From Aradus depressus (Eukaryota; Arthropoda; Insecta; Hemiptera; Aradidae), in assembly GCA_963662175.1 (NCBI GenBank), contig OY759216.1, positions 39,387,087-39,451,086 on the forward strand: DNA of 64,000 bases, in the 5' to 3' direction. Below, in pieces: positions 41,176 through 51,877 of the stretch. The position numbers and the translations under genes were made by a program. The notes beneath the pieces are model-generated. The model saw only the letters and a list, made by a program, of their open reading frames with translations, did not search any database and was not told the DNA's origin. Numbering within the stretch: the first letter of the stretch is position 1; every line of letters begins with the position of its first letter.

Positions 41176-41220
41176 TAATTTGAATTAAAATTAAAATTAT
41201 TTTAATTTTAATTCAAATTA
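41176..41220. repeat. 45-bp perfect AT palindrome
   Basis: Two 22-bp arms (TAATTTGAATTAAAATTAAA..) around one central base pair perfectly. It contains only A/T apart from one G or C per arm. It could extrude as a cruciform. Confidence 0.85.
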
Positions 41221-41229
41221 AAAATTATA

Positions 41230-41700
41230 AATTAAACGAACATAAATAATTAAAATATTAAATGACAATTATTATTATAAAAATATTTCTTTAATAATCT
41301 AATAATATTTATAGTAATTTTAGTTTTGGTGATGGTGAAGACCAATGCAGTAAGTTGGTAGGATTATTTGTTTGTTTGATGTTTTAAGGTGTTCGACTTC
41401 TTGGTCATTACACCTACATATTCACTTTTGATTGATACTATTGTTTGTCTCGGGACTATATCTACTCAGTATTTTAATGTTTTTTTTTTTTTTTTTTTTT
41501 TTAACATACCTATATATACTACTACTTATATACATATATATATTTTTTTTACATATGTATACATGATATTGTTATGTTTGTATATTTATTATTTATTTTT
41601 ACTCTTGTTTTTTTTTTCCCCCCAGGATTATACATCACTATATGCGATAATTGCATGACACTTTATCATGGTTGAAAACATCCACGGCTATGGTTTCTTT
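41230..41700. other. AT-rich, T-run-rich stretch
   Basis: No supported gene. A long T run lies at 41481-41502, and several TATA-type dinucleotide runs follow. The open frame 41389-41658 is low complexity. Confidence 0.4.
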
Positions 41701-41724
41701 TTTCTTTAATTTTTTGATTTTCAG

Positions 41725-41797
41725 GGCTTCCATGACTACTCTTTTTGCATCTATGGAACAGCCTCATGTTGTTCTCCTTATGCCCCTGTTGGTGGAG
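41725..41797 (+). other. Possible host exon
   Basis: TTTTTTGATTTTCAG is a strong acceptor, and GGTGGAG|GTGACC is a usable donor. Between them phase 0 reads GFHDYSFCIYGTASCCSPYA then PVGG, a cysteine/aromatic-rich peptide; a second frame (ASMTTLFASMEQPHVV) is open too. It is on the plus strand, opposite to the ankyrin exon. The family is not recognised. Confidence 0.3.
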
Positions 41798-42589
41798 GTG
41801 ACCGTTGAACCCAGGGACGTTCCTGGCTGATGTTCCTTGTTTTGTCGCCTAAAACTTTAGAAAATTCGTGTTTAGATCTGGTATAAGAGTAAGAGCTATG
41901 GCGAAATATGTTAATTCAATTTGAACATAGACGGACGTTCTATATGTTACAACCACTAGAATGAAATTTTGAAGAAAGGGCTTGTTATTCTTACTCAGAA
42001 ATTCTGGACAGGCTGCTCCATGAATATATGATTTTTCTCTTTTGACAATCTTTACTTGGGCTTGTCTACTGTCCACTAGCTACAGAGATCAAAGTCATCG
42101 TGCAGAAAACACTGATTCATGTTGAAACCAACAGAAAAAAGTTGAAAGATGATTAATCGTTAAAGAAAGTGATCCGTTCGCCTCACAGTTCTGCGGGTAA
42201 TCACTCGTCTAGCCGTTACGATTCTGACTGTCAGTCTGTTAACTTTGTTATAATCCATTTAAATTACAGTAGAATTGCTGCTGCAATAAATTAGAAACGA
42301 GTGGCAACCTACAAAAAGTAGGGTTCCTTACGTCACAGTCTGGGAGAAGTTCCCGCCATTAATCCAAGATAACTTAACCACTTAACGCCGGCAAAAGAAA
42401 AAAAGGAAAAGCAGGCGCCAATGACTCACTGGAACAGATAATTCCTCAGCACGAATTATAATGTATAAAAAATGTTGAATATTTTAATAAACATAGTTGC
42501 CGCTCTTCCTCTAAACTCATCTACCCATCGGACACCTTAATTGAAAATTTATACGAGTATTACTCCACGGGGGTGGGGTTCAACTCAAA

Positions 42590-44290
42590 TTACTGCCAAT
42601 GTATCGATACGAAATTTTGTATATGAAGGGGACTAAGATCAGGAGCCAATAAGAACGACACCTATTGGTTTTCAGCGAATTCTTCCGAATTAAAGGAGAG
42701 ATTAAAGAAGGTTCAGCTTAAAACCCCTAAAAACTTCCAATTTAAAGTAGGTTCAGCTTAAAGCCCTTAAAAACTTCCAATGTAATGGATGTAGCGACAC
42801 GAAATTTTGTATATAAAGGGGACTAAGATCAGGAGACAATAAGAACGACACCTATTGGTTTTCAGCGAATTCTTCCGAATTAAAGGAGAGATTAAAGAAG
42901 GTTCAGCTTAAAACCCCTAAAAACTTCCAATTTAAAGTAGGTTCAGCTTAAAGCCCTTAAAAACTTCCAATGTAATGGATGTAGCGACACGAAATTTTGT
43001 ATATAAAGGGGACTAAGATCAGGAGACAATAAGAACGACACCTATTGGTTTTCAGCGAATTCTTCCGAATTAAAGGAGAGATTAAAGAAGGTTCAGCTTA
43101 AAACCCCTAAAAACTTCCAATTTAAAGTAGGTTCAGCTTAAAGCCCTTAAAAACTTCCAATGTAATGGATGTAGCGACACGAAATTTTGTATATAAAGGG
43201 GACTAAGATCAGGAGCCAATAAGAACGACACCTATTGGTTTTCAGCGAATTCTTCCGAATTAAAGGAGAGATTAAAGAAGGTTCAGCTTAAAACCCCTAA
43301 AAACTTCCAATTTAAAGTAGGTTCAGCTTAAAGCCCTTAAAAACTTCCAATGTAATGGATGTAGCGACACGAAATTTTGTATATAAAGGGGACTAAGATC
43401 AGGAGACAATAAGAACGACACCTATTGGTTTTCAGCGAATTCTTCCGAATTAAAGGAGAGATTAAAGAAGGTTCAGCTTAAAACCCCTAAAAACTTCCAA
43501 TTTAAAGTAGGTTCAGCTTAAAGCCCTTAAAAACTTCCAATGTAATGGATGTAGCGACACGAAATTTTGTATATAAAGGGGACTAAGATCAGGAGACAAT
43601 AAGAACGACACCTATTGGTTTTCAGCGAATTCTTCCGAATTAAAGGAGAGATTAAAGAAGGTTCAGCTTAAAACCCCTAAAAACTTCCAATTTAAAGTAG
43701 GTTCAGCTTAAAACCCTTAAAAACTTCCAATGTAATGGATGTAGCGACACGAAATTTTGTATATAAAGGGGACTAAGATCAGGAGCCAATAAGAACGACA
43801 CCTATTGGTTTTCAGCGAATTCTTCCGAATTAAAGGAGAGATTAAAGAAGGTTCAGCTTAAAACCCCTAAAAACTTCCAATTTAAAGTAGGTTCAGCTTA
43901 AAGCCCTTAAAAACTTCCAATGTAATGGATGTAGCGACACGAAATTTTGTATATAAAGGGGACTAAGATCAGGAGACAATAAGAACGACACCTATTGGTT
44001 TTCAGCGAATTCTTCCTAATTAAAGGAGAGATTAAAGAAGGTTCAGCTTAAAATCCCTAAAAACTTCCAATTTAAAGTAGGTTCAGCTTAAAACCCTTAA
44101 AAACTTCCAATGTAATGGATGTAGCGACACGAAATTTTGTATATAAAGGCGAATAAGGTCAGAAGCAAAATTTAATAAGAACGACACCTATTGGTTTTCA
44201 CCGAATTCTTCCTAATTGAAGGAGAGATTAAAGTAAGTTCAGCTAAAAAACTCTAAAAACTGTCAATATAATGAATGTATCGATACGAAA
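42590..44290. repeat. 190-bp satellite array derived from family 1 core
   Basis: Eight units are spaced exactly 190 bp apart (GTAGCGACAC-type starts at 42601, 42791, 42981 ... 44121), then a shortened last unit of about 156 bp. Each unit contains GACACCTATTGGTTTTCAGC and an internal ~40-bp direct duplication around GGTTCAGCTTAAA..CTTCCAAT. Units 2-8 are almost identical; the first and last are diverged. The site GGAGCC/GGAGAC reads C,A,A,C,A,A,C,A along units 1-8. The sequence is recognisably the family 1 core in reverse orientation. Confidence 0.95.
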
Positions 44291-44425
44291 TTTTGTATGA
44301 GGAATGAGAAGCCATATAAGACATACAGCCAAATCGGTCAATTGGTCGGAAAAACAATTGAATTTTTGACCGATTACATAACTTGTTCTATATCTTCTAA
44401 GTATAGCTGGAGAAGTAAACAAATG
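44291..44425 (+). mobile_element. Family 1 tail bordering the satellite array
   Basis: TTTTTGACCGATTACATAACT, then the imperfect hairpin ATATCTTCTAAGTATAGCTG GAGAAGTAAAC. The tail is forward while the array cores are reversed, so an inversion separates them. Confidence 0.6.
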
Positions 44426-44429
44426 ATCA

Positions 44430-45295
44430 TGACCTAAAATCTAAAAATACCTTGCAACAGCTGTTCTTAGGTTCATCTTATCTCATTTTAGCAAGAGAAC
44501 AGGTGCTCATGTTTTCAGGTCTACAAATAGGCAAACGATTCATAAAAACAGCCTCAACTAATTACATATTATAAACCATTCAATATATTTGTTCAACAAT
44601 CTGTACAAAAACAATAAGTAGAACGGTTGACGAACAATAAATTATTCATAATAAGTAATATAAAATATTTATAGAAAAATATAATAATAAATACATTTAA
44701 AAAAAGTAAAAAAATACAAGAAACTCGACGAGGACTGGCCCAGTAGGACTCCCGAACACTGCCATCCACCGCTCTCCAACTAGTGGAGAGAGAGGAGGCC
44801 ATGTGAGGCCAGCACTGTCCCTTCTACTACTCTGCCCAACCAACCACTGTTCAGCAGTGGATGAAAACCAGGGGACGGGGTGTAGAAAGGACTGAGAGGC
44901 GTGAAGAGAGAATCTGGTCGTCAGCAGCACTCCCTTCAAACATGGCGTGAAAAAAAAATATATATATTATGTAGATACCAGGGCCAACGCCGTCTCGGTC
45001 AGGATTGTGGTGATGAAAGATTTGGCAAGGGGATTCTTGTGGAAAGAGAGGTTCGTGTGGAATTTGAAAAAACGGGATTTATGAGGTCTTGGACAAAAGG
45101 AACTTTGAGGTCGTTGAGGAGTGTGAGGTTGGAAATAAAAAAGGGACTTTGGAATGGATCCGCTGAATGTTTAATGGCTTGGTATTATAAATTTTATGTA
45201 ACCAAGCAAACATCAAACATAGCAACATTTAGGCAGTGTCTATCAAAATTGCGCTCCTCAATTGTTTTATGACTGAAAAATGAAAATAGAAAGGA
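44430..45295. other. Unassigned; GC-richer block 44700-44945
   Basis: The block at 44720-44940 has open frames on both strands and resembles coding or repeat DNA, but no domain was seen. The open frame 44901-45272 (plus) is not recognised and has no clear splice or start context. Confidence 0.3.
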
Positions 45296-45445
45296 GAGGT
45301 GATAACTCCGTGGTACCGTGCTTGCTTATTGAGTAAGGTCAAGATCGAGGGTTGGATGGCCCTGTAGCCTGTAGGATGTCAGCTACTCCTCAATAATCGT
45401 TATCCTAGGTAAAAAAAGAATGGGTACTCAAAATTTAGGAGGGTA
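45296..45445 (+). mobile_element. tRNA-derived SINE, degraded copy
   Basis: GGTGATAACTCCGTGGTACC and GTGCTTGCTTATTGAG from the head; GTAGGATGTCAGCTACTCCT and CTCAAAATTTAGGAGGGTAG from the body. Confidence 0.6.
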
Positions 45446-45796
45446 GAAATTTACTCGAATTTCAATGTTGAAGGGAGACATGTCGAAATGAAATAGGGTC
45501 CTTATACGAATAATGTACAGTTTATTAGCGTGATGTTGATTTATGGAAGCCATTTTGTCTAAAAATGAGTCCGAACGCAGAAGTAAGAAATTTGGAAAGA
45601 CATTTACTATGAGAATTTTAATATCACAAATTTACAAAGATAAGGTTCACAAAAATAGACAATTCATGAAAAAAAAATCAATAAATTTGCTCCCAACAGT
45701 CAACACGAATTTTGATGCCTGCCGCGTCGTGTGAATGGAACTAAATATAATATAATAAATTATATTCATTCCCTGGGCAAATATTCGGCTTCAACT

Positions 45797-45809
45797 TTGA
45801 CTCTTTTAG
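45797..45809. repeat. Target-site duplication of truncated LINE, left
   Basis: TTGACTCTTTTAG is repeated exactly at 46358-46370. Confidence 0.85.
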
Positions 45810-46357
45810 GCATACCGAACTCGAATCAAAGAATGGACTAAGGATCTTTTGGAGCGTACATAGAGAAAAAAGACCACATGGAGGCAGTCGAAGATGTTCC
45901 TGGGAGGGGAGTCCAGGGTTCTGAAAGACGGGATCCTGAACTTCAAAAGGAACGAACTTAAGCAACTGACTGGAGTTCTCACAGGACATGATCCGTTCAA
46001 TAGACATCTACACACTGTGAGAGTCAAGGACAGTCCTACCTGCGATAGATGTGGGGAAGAAGACGAAACGGCGGCACACTTCCTGGGCATCTGCTCGGGA
46101 TATGCACGAACGAGATTCCGCATCTTTGGTGGAGATGTAATCGCAGAGGAAGACTTTAGAAGATTGGACTATGAGAGCATTCTCAGGTTCATTAAGGAAA
46201 CTGGGAGACTGAGCACTTTATGAAGGGCTTGGTTTAGGTAGTATAAACATACAAGTGATATAATAAGGGGGAAGCCCAGCGCTTCTAGGGAAGGGTTAAG
46301 AGCACTGGATGCTTAGGTCCCTAGGTGTAAAACACCAGCCCACCACTATTATTATTA
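45810..46357 (+). mobile_element. 5'-truncated LINE (548 bp) with 13-bp target duplication
   Basis: It contains the end of the coding region, a 3' untranslated region (GGACCTAGG-type block GCTTAGGTCCCTAGGTGTAA) and an ATT-repeat tail. Its boundaries are set by the 13-bp duplication. It is related to the minus-strand copy at 56.4-56.8 kb. Confidence 0.88.
45894..46223 (+). pseudogene. LINE ORF2 C-terminal fragment with CCHC-like motif
   Basis: Residues SRVLKDGILNFKRNELKQLT then GVLTGHDPFNRHLHTVRV are the region after RNase H in arthropod LINEs that carry RNase H. CDRCGEEDETAAHFLGIC gives C-X2-C-X8-H-X4-C, the C-terminal zinc-binding motif of such ORF2 proteins. The frame then runs YESILRFIKETGRLSTL to its natural stop. 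Only about the last 110 residues remain because the insert is 5' truncated. There is no promoter or start, so it is not expressed as such. It differs from Jockey ORF2 at 37-39.9 kb. Confidence 0.8.
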
Positions 46358-46370
46358 TTGACTCTTTTAG
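46358..46370. repeat. Target-site duplication of truncated LINE, right
   Basis: Exact TTGACTCTTTTAG directly after the ATT-repeat tail. Confidence 0.85.
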
Positions 46371-46504
46371 AAAAATATTTGTCTGCGTTGTGGAGACGAT
46401 AATTGACAAGTAATGGCCTTCTATGTAACCCCAGGTTAGAAGCTTATAGGTTATAGAGCCTATAAGCATAAGTTTGACATTATGCTTGAGTAAATGAAAA
46501 ATCA

Positions 46505-46608
46505 AGAGGGTGCCGGTAGACCCGGCCGAGATCCTTAGTTTATTTTATCAGGGGGGTAAAAAAACATTGAGCACGCCGTCCTTCGGATGGGACGTTAAGC
46601 CTTGACAA
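46505..46608 (+). mobile_element. tRNA-derived SINE fragment
   Basis: GAGGGTGCCGGTAG, with most of the head deleted, joins ACCCGGCCGAGATCCTTAGT, then GAGCACGCCGTCCTTCGGAT GGGACGTTAAGC. The 3' half is missing. Confidence 0.75.
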
Positions 46609-46609
46609 A

Positions 46610-47580
46610 CCTTAACTTTTGAAAACAACCCCCAAGCAAAGTGGTCATGGTGGAGGCCGCATAGACTACCATCACATTAACTACCACCCTTAACTATCAA
46701 ACAACCCCAATATAAAACGTATCCACCCCACGTTACGACCTTTTACATTCGAACCTTGTTTCCCCTAAAGCTGAACCTCCATTGATGGATCCTTAATATT
46801 ATCTCTTTCCTCTAGGAGTTTGGCAAAAGATAACGACGAGCTGTATAACAAGAGAACGAAATAATGAAGCCACTTTGAATAAATGAAATGCTTTTAAAAA
46901 CCACTCATTATTTATTAAATTGAAAAATTGTTGGAAATGAAGGACTTGGAGAGAGGTAAGCATTAATTGCTCTTTCTAAAGACATGTAATAGAATCCAAT
47001 TAATGTTTTAAAATCCAACTTTCATTAAGGAAGTTAGGTAGGTACCTACTAAGACGATGGGTTTAGATGGATTATCGCTCTACCTCCTGAGGTTCATATT
47101 ACGTCCAGACAGAAGATGTACGTTCTTATTAGAAGTTACGTTGTCAGGGGAGGATTGGGACAAAATATCACTCCAGACCTATTTAGATCATTTTTATCTT
47201 ACAGCAAAAACGGACAATTCTGGCAACTTGTGAAAAATGTAATTTAAAATTGAATATTCATTTTAATTTATTTGTAAAATGCTTGTCCTCGTAGTCCCAT
47301 CACGCTGCCAAAGAATGCGTTAGCCTTGCGACAGCCCTTGATCTAAGGATAAGTATAGACAGGCCAACAGTATTGGACATGAATGAATCGTTTGCACTCA
47401 GAGGCAACAATTAACCTATTTGTTAATGTTAAATTTTAATAAACAGGAAAGTTAAATTAATTATTTAAATAGAGGAATGACAAACCGGAGACACCTCTGG
47501 AGACAAACCAAGAGGTTTCGTTAATTTATATGATTAAAAAATTATCAGTTGTAGACAAGAGATAAGCCCCTGTGATGCTG
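46610..47580. other. Unassigned stretch
   Basis: No gene or recognised repeat. Composition is mixed, with nothing that passes as a splice-bounded frame. Confidence 0.35.
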
Positions 47581-47584
47581 TGAA

Positions 47585-47730
47585 ATGAAAATTCTTTGAG
47601 TAATTGAATGATTACGGTTGAAGCCAGCTGAAGGCGGCTTATGCAGCCTGATGGAGGCCGCGAGGTGGGGGCCGCACGATGGAGTGACACCACCTCAACC
47701 CACTCTCCTATGACGTAGCCTTGACGCTTC
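47585..47730 (-). other. GC-richer block with open frame, unassigned
   Basis: On the minus strand one frame reads GIWKRQGYVIGEWVEVVSLH then RAAPTSRPPSGCISRLQLAS. No domain and no convincing acceptor were found. Confidence 0.2.
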
Positions 47731-47819
47731 CATATTCCTCTTGAATATGTAGTTCTAGTTACATATATACAATTGTGTTGATACTTCCATTCTATCAAGA
47801 GTTGTCGTCTTCACAGATA

Positions 47820-48362
47820 TACAGACAGATTTTTTTAATTTTTGGAATCAAGGGACCGGACTAGATGAAAAAAAAAGTGTCGGTAAATTAATGAATTAGT
47901 AAGTAAGAAAGTGTCGGTAAATTAATGAATTAGTAATGACATTGGCAGTTATTAGGGTTTTGAATTGAGCCCCGTCCCCCAAACCCCCACTTTCCTTCAG
48001 CTGATATCGCTGAAAATTATTAAGTGTCGTTCTTATTGGGTTTTGACTTTATATCTGAAATTTTATGTCGATACATTCAATACATCGGCAGTTATTGGGG
48101 TTTTTGTGTTGAGCCCCTCTGATCCCCCTTTCGTTCAGCCGATTCCGCTGAAATTGATGTTTCGTCGTCGTGGGGATTCGAATTCACATATGTAATTTCG
48201 TGTATACAGACACACACATACAGAAAGACATTTTTCTTTTTTTTTTTTTTTCAAATTTGGAATCTAGAGGTCGGAAAGCATGAAATTCTATTGAAAACTC
48301 CGCATCGAATTTTTGACTGATTAGATAACTTCCCCTATACTTTGTACAGCTAGGGAAGTAAA
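47820..48362 (+). mobile_element. Family 1 element, core and tail
   Basis: Two forward core units (GGCAGTTATTAGGGTTTTGA, GAGCCCC, CCTTCAGCTGATATCGCTGA; then CATCGGCAGTTATTGGGGTT, TTCAGCCGATTCCGCTGAAA), the transition ATACAGAAAGACATTTTTC, the tail TTGAAAACTCCGCATCGAAT and the hairpin ACTTCCCCTATACTTTGTAC AGCTAGGGAAGT. A 31-bp direct repeat (AAGTGTCGGTAAATTAATGA) precedes it at 47875-47935. Confidence 0.82.
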
Positions 48363-48384
48363 AATCTTTTTTGTGTGTCTGTGA

Positions 48385-49105
48385 AGTCCCTTACGAGAGA
48401 AGTAGGACAGTACCAATCCTTACGAGTGAAGTAGGACAGTACCAATCCTTAAGGGGAGTAGGACAGTACCAATCCTTAAGGGGAGTAAGACAGTACCAAT
48501 CCTTACAAGGGAAGTAGGACAGTACCAATCCTTAAGGGGAGTAGGACAGTACCAATCCTTAAGGGGAGTAAGACAGTACCAATCCTTAAGGGGAGTAGGA
48601 CAGTACCAATCCTTACAAGGAAAGTAGGACAGTACCAATCCTTACAAGGAAAGTAGGACAGTACCAATCCTTAAGGGGAGTAGGACAGTACCAATCCTTA
48701 AGGGGAGTAGGACAGTACCAATCCTTAAGGGGAGTAGGACAGTACCAATCCTTACAAGGGAAGTAGGACAGTACCAATCCTTAAGGGGAGTAGGACAGTA
48801 CCAATCCTTAAGGGGAGTAGGACAGTACCAATCCTTATGATGGAAGTAGGACAGTACCAATCCTTAAGGGGAGTAGGACAGTACCAATCCTTAAGGGGAG
48901 TAGGACAGTACCAATCCTTACAAGGGAAGTAGGACAGTACCAATCCTTAAGGGAAGTAGGACAGTACCAATCCTTAAGGGGAGTAGGACAGTACCAATCC
49001 TTATAAGGGAAGTAGGACAGTACCAATCTTTACAAGGGAAGTAGGACAGTACCAATCCTTAAGGGGAGTAGGACAGTACCAATCCTTACGAGGAAAGTAT
49101 GGGGA
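48385..49105. repeat. 27/29-bp minisatellite
   Basis: About 25 tandem units of GTAGGACAGTACCAATCCTT followed by AAGGGGA (27-bp form) or ACAAGGGAA / ATAAGGGAA (29-bp form). The two forms alternate in short blocks. The overlapping minus-strand open frames reading DWYCPTPLK are translation artefacts of the array. Confidence 0.95.
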
Positions 49106-49109
49106 TAAC

Positions 49110-50000
49110 ACCATTGGGTAATTCCAAGACATTTATCTAAGGATGACAGTGGGTCTTGCAAACATAAAAAGAGCAATGCCCGGTAAATTTAGATGCAAAT
49201 TTTATAAAGCGTTGATTTGCGTTCAACATTTGCTGCCCAGGTGGCCTGAACATAAACGTCAAATGGCTTATAATCTTGAACGTATTTCATTAACTATTCA
49301 ACTGAAGGGACGTGTTGTAGAAACAAGTTGACGCGGATTTAATTTATTCACCTCCTTGTGAATACAGATGATAAGACCTTTCACCGGTGGGTACGTGCTT
49401 GCAGTATCGGGACGGCTTCCTAGATAATATATGGGGTCTCAACTATTTTGTCCAGCGGGAGGAACACTGAAATAGTTTTAAAGTGTCTCTTAGTGAGATG
49501 GGTGGTATGTTGAGTGGTCTGAGATATTTCTAGGGCAAGAGAAGCCCCTTCTCTGTAATCGATTCAGGAACCTAAAAAGCCAGAGACCGTCGGAGCGTTC
49601 CAAGGGTTTGTTGCCCGAACCGCACTTGGCTCTACTTCGTTAGCTGCCAGTCTCTAGCATCCCTCGTCAAAACTTTCAAATCATTAGACATTCTTTCTCA
49701 AGAACATCATCGCCAAAGAAAGATTTATAAACAGATTGGCGCCAATTTGAAAACTGGATAAATTCCAAGTTTTAGTAGATAGAGTTTTGCTTATTCTGAA
49801 TAATCTATAACTCTCTCTATATATACTTTGAATTCTTTTTTCAATATTATTCTCAATCTTATTTTCAATAATTTATATAATACACCAGAACATTCTAGAA
49901 TCTTATAGAATGACATGAAATTTTCCAGCATGTTTCTTCTCGAAATTGCAAGAAGTTTCTAGAAAAATCGATTAGAACATCATAGAAACCATCGAAAAAT
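49110..50000. other. Unassigned stretch
   Basis: A small open frame (49143-49331, plus, MTVGLANIKRAMPGKFRCKF onward) shows no known domain and is not called as a gene. The 49880-50030 part repeats TCTAGAA / AGAAAAATC phrases irregularly. Confidence 0.3.
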
Positions 50001-50072
50001 CTAGAATCTACAAAATATTTCCAGAAAAATCCAGTAACAGTAAAATTGCTCCTTTCTATTCGAATGATTTGA

Positions 50073-50270
50073 ATGAGAATTAAAATATATAAAAAATTAT
50101 CTAAGAACTTCGATGGGCGAAGAAAAGTTCAATTCACATTACTTTTGATTAAGCATGAAGTTTTGAATAATTTAAATTTTGATAAAATTATTGATGATTT
50201 CATTTATGTAAAAAATAGAAAGAAAGCAATTTCTACGTCATCATCATCACGTGCATCTTCTGTTGTATAG
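50073..50270 (+). pseudogene. hAT transposase C-terminal fragment
   Basis: The frame LSKNFDGRRKVQFTLLLIKH then EVLNNLNFDKIIDDFIYVKN RKKA resembles the extreme C-terminus of hAT-family transposases, where the pattern '-R--MG-ERL--LALLSIE-----LDFDDLID-FA--KARK' follows the dimerisation domain. The match is from memory of the family; key hydrophobic and charged positions line up, but the MGQERL box is altered to FDGRRKVQF. No N-terminal DNA-binding or catalytic part was found upstream. A hAT-like end follows at about 50.4 kb. Confidence 0.55.
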
Positions 50271-50384
50271 ACATTTAAACATGATGTAGATTTTGAAATA
50301 AATGTGAACAATTTTGTCATTTGTTAAATCCTTGTTTTTTTTTCTCCCTTTTTCCAATTTAATTTTTTAATCGAATTTTTTTTA

Positions 50385-50425
50385 GCCCGGGGGCCCTGAG
50401 GCGGCTGCCTCACTTGCCTCAGGGA
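50385..50425. mobile_element. hAT-like terminal region
   Basis: GCCCGGGGGCCCTGAGGCGG then CTGCCTCACTTGCCTCAGG. Such G/C-rich blocks with CCTGAGGC and GCCTCAGG inverted pairs occur near hAT ends. It lies about 115 bp after the transposase fragment. Confidence 0.4.
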
Positions 50426-50437
50426 TAAATAGGCACC

Positions 50438-50505
50438 CAGGCTGGTGCATACTCCTAGGTACCTAACCATCCATAAGAACACTCTTTTCTCTTCCCTGTA
50501 AGCGC
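50438..50505 (-). mobile_element. LINE 3' untranslated fragment
   Basis: CTCCTAGGTACCTAACCATC then TTCCCTGTAAGCGCTG is a decayed inverted match to the 3' end of the LINE at 46.3 and 56.4 kb. Confidence 0.45.
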
Positions 50506-50509
50506 TGTT

Positions 50510-51600
50510 CTTTCTCCATACCTAGTAAGCATGTTCAAGTTGTGGAACGCAACTAATAGAAAGGTTGCATGGTTTTAACCCTAATTTCCATGTAGCGAAA
50601 CAAGTAAGATGCAAACAATTTTTTCGAGCGGTAAAAAGTGTATAAGTACCTATATATATTTTTTATTTTGGTATAATATAAAAATAAAAAATATTTTCAA
50701 ATCAGTCTGCATTATGAGGCGGAGAATATCGGTATGGAGAACAGTACATGAGTTTCATAAGTTCTAAAATAATTTTTAATACAAAAATTTCAGCTCTGAT
50801 AAATTGTGCATATATTCAAAGCAGCTATTCTGATTGGCACAAAAATCAATAGACCTTGTGTCCTCAATGTAACGAACATTTAGCAAAAAGGAACGAAATC
50901 TATGCATTTGTAAAAAAGTTAATAACGAAAAACAAATTCAATTAAAATTAATAAGTCTGGAGGCCTCATCAAGACAAACATTTAAAAAATAATAATTAAA
51001 ATTAAAATCTGTGCATTTTGGCGCAAGTTATTGCGAACGAAAGAAATTCGAAAACACACTGACATACGCACATCCACTTTTTTTTTTTACTTTTTCTGGA
51101 TAGTATAATCAGAATCTACCTTATCTCAGACACGTATTTTCGACCTTATCACCATACTTCCATGTAGGTAAAAAATTTAGTGATAACGTTAAACAAAAAT
51201 CAGGTCTTTAGAGAACTATATAGAGCCGTTATAAGCTTGTAGTCAACATGTTCTCGATTTTCAGATACGCAAATATCCTGGCCCTTTTATAGACATTTCT
51301 CTTTATTTCTTATAGAAAGTTCAATATTGTCAAAAATTTGAAAATAGGTAAAGAAACATCCAGTATCAATTTTGCTATGGTGCTGACGATACTAAAATAG
51401 ATACAGGTAGTATTGGCTGCTACTGACAGCCGCTAATTACAGACGTGTCCTTGATTGGTAATTTCATCCAACATCTCAATGGCATCAAGAGACTTTCATT
51501 GTTAATTTAAATACATGAGGCTAAAAAGAAAATTTAGATTGTGAAATTATCAAAATATATTTTTGCAAACTGTAGATATAGTAGAAAAACTAATAAAAAA
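50510..51600. other. Unassigned AT-rich stretch
   Basis: No gene, terminal repeat or recognised repeat family. It is mostly A/T with short homopolymers. Confidence 0.4.
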
Positions 51601-51877
51601 AAGTCGTCTGTTAATCACCGGCAATGTATTTTAATCTATTAATCGCTCCCCTCCAAAACCAGTGCGCCCAGGGTTTTTGAATTGAGCCCCCTCCCATAAA
51701 CCCCCTTCCCTTCAGCCGATATCGCTGAAATTTGATGAGTGTCGTACTTATGGGGTTTTGAATTCACATATGAAATTGTATGTCAATAAATTCCGTTATA
51801 AATGTTTTTAAGCCTCACCAATAATCCCCTCCTCTTTGGCAGATTTAGCTAAAAATTGATAGATGTTGTCCTTATGT
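51600..51877 (+). mobile_element. Family 1 element, head and first core units
   Basis: It begins AAAAGTCGTCTGTTAATCAC CGGCAATGTA, then core units with GAGCCCCCTCCCATAAACCC and CAGCCGATATCGCTGAAATT. It is interrupted at about 51877 by the LINE on the minus strand and resumes at about 52660. Confidence 0.7.

Noticed and set aside
44901..45272. 123-residue open frame
   Set aside because: No recognisable domain, unusual composition and no supporting splice or start context.
48420..49026. Minus-strand open frames repeating DWYCPTPLK
   Set aside because: They are by-products of translating a minisatellite.
48385..49105. CRISPR-like array
   Set aside because: There are no unique spacers; units are contiguous 27/29-bp tandem repeats in a eukaryotic context.
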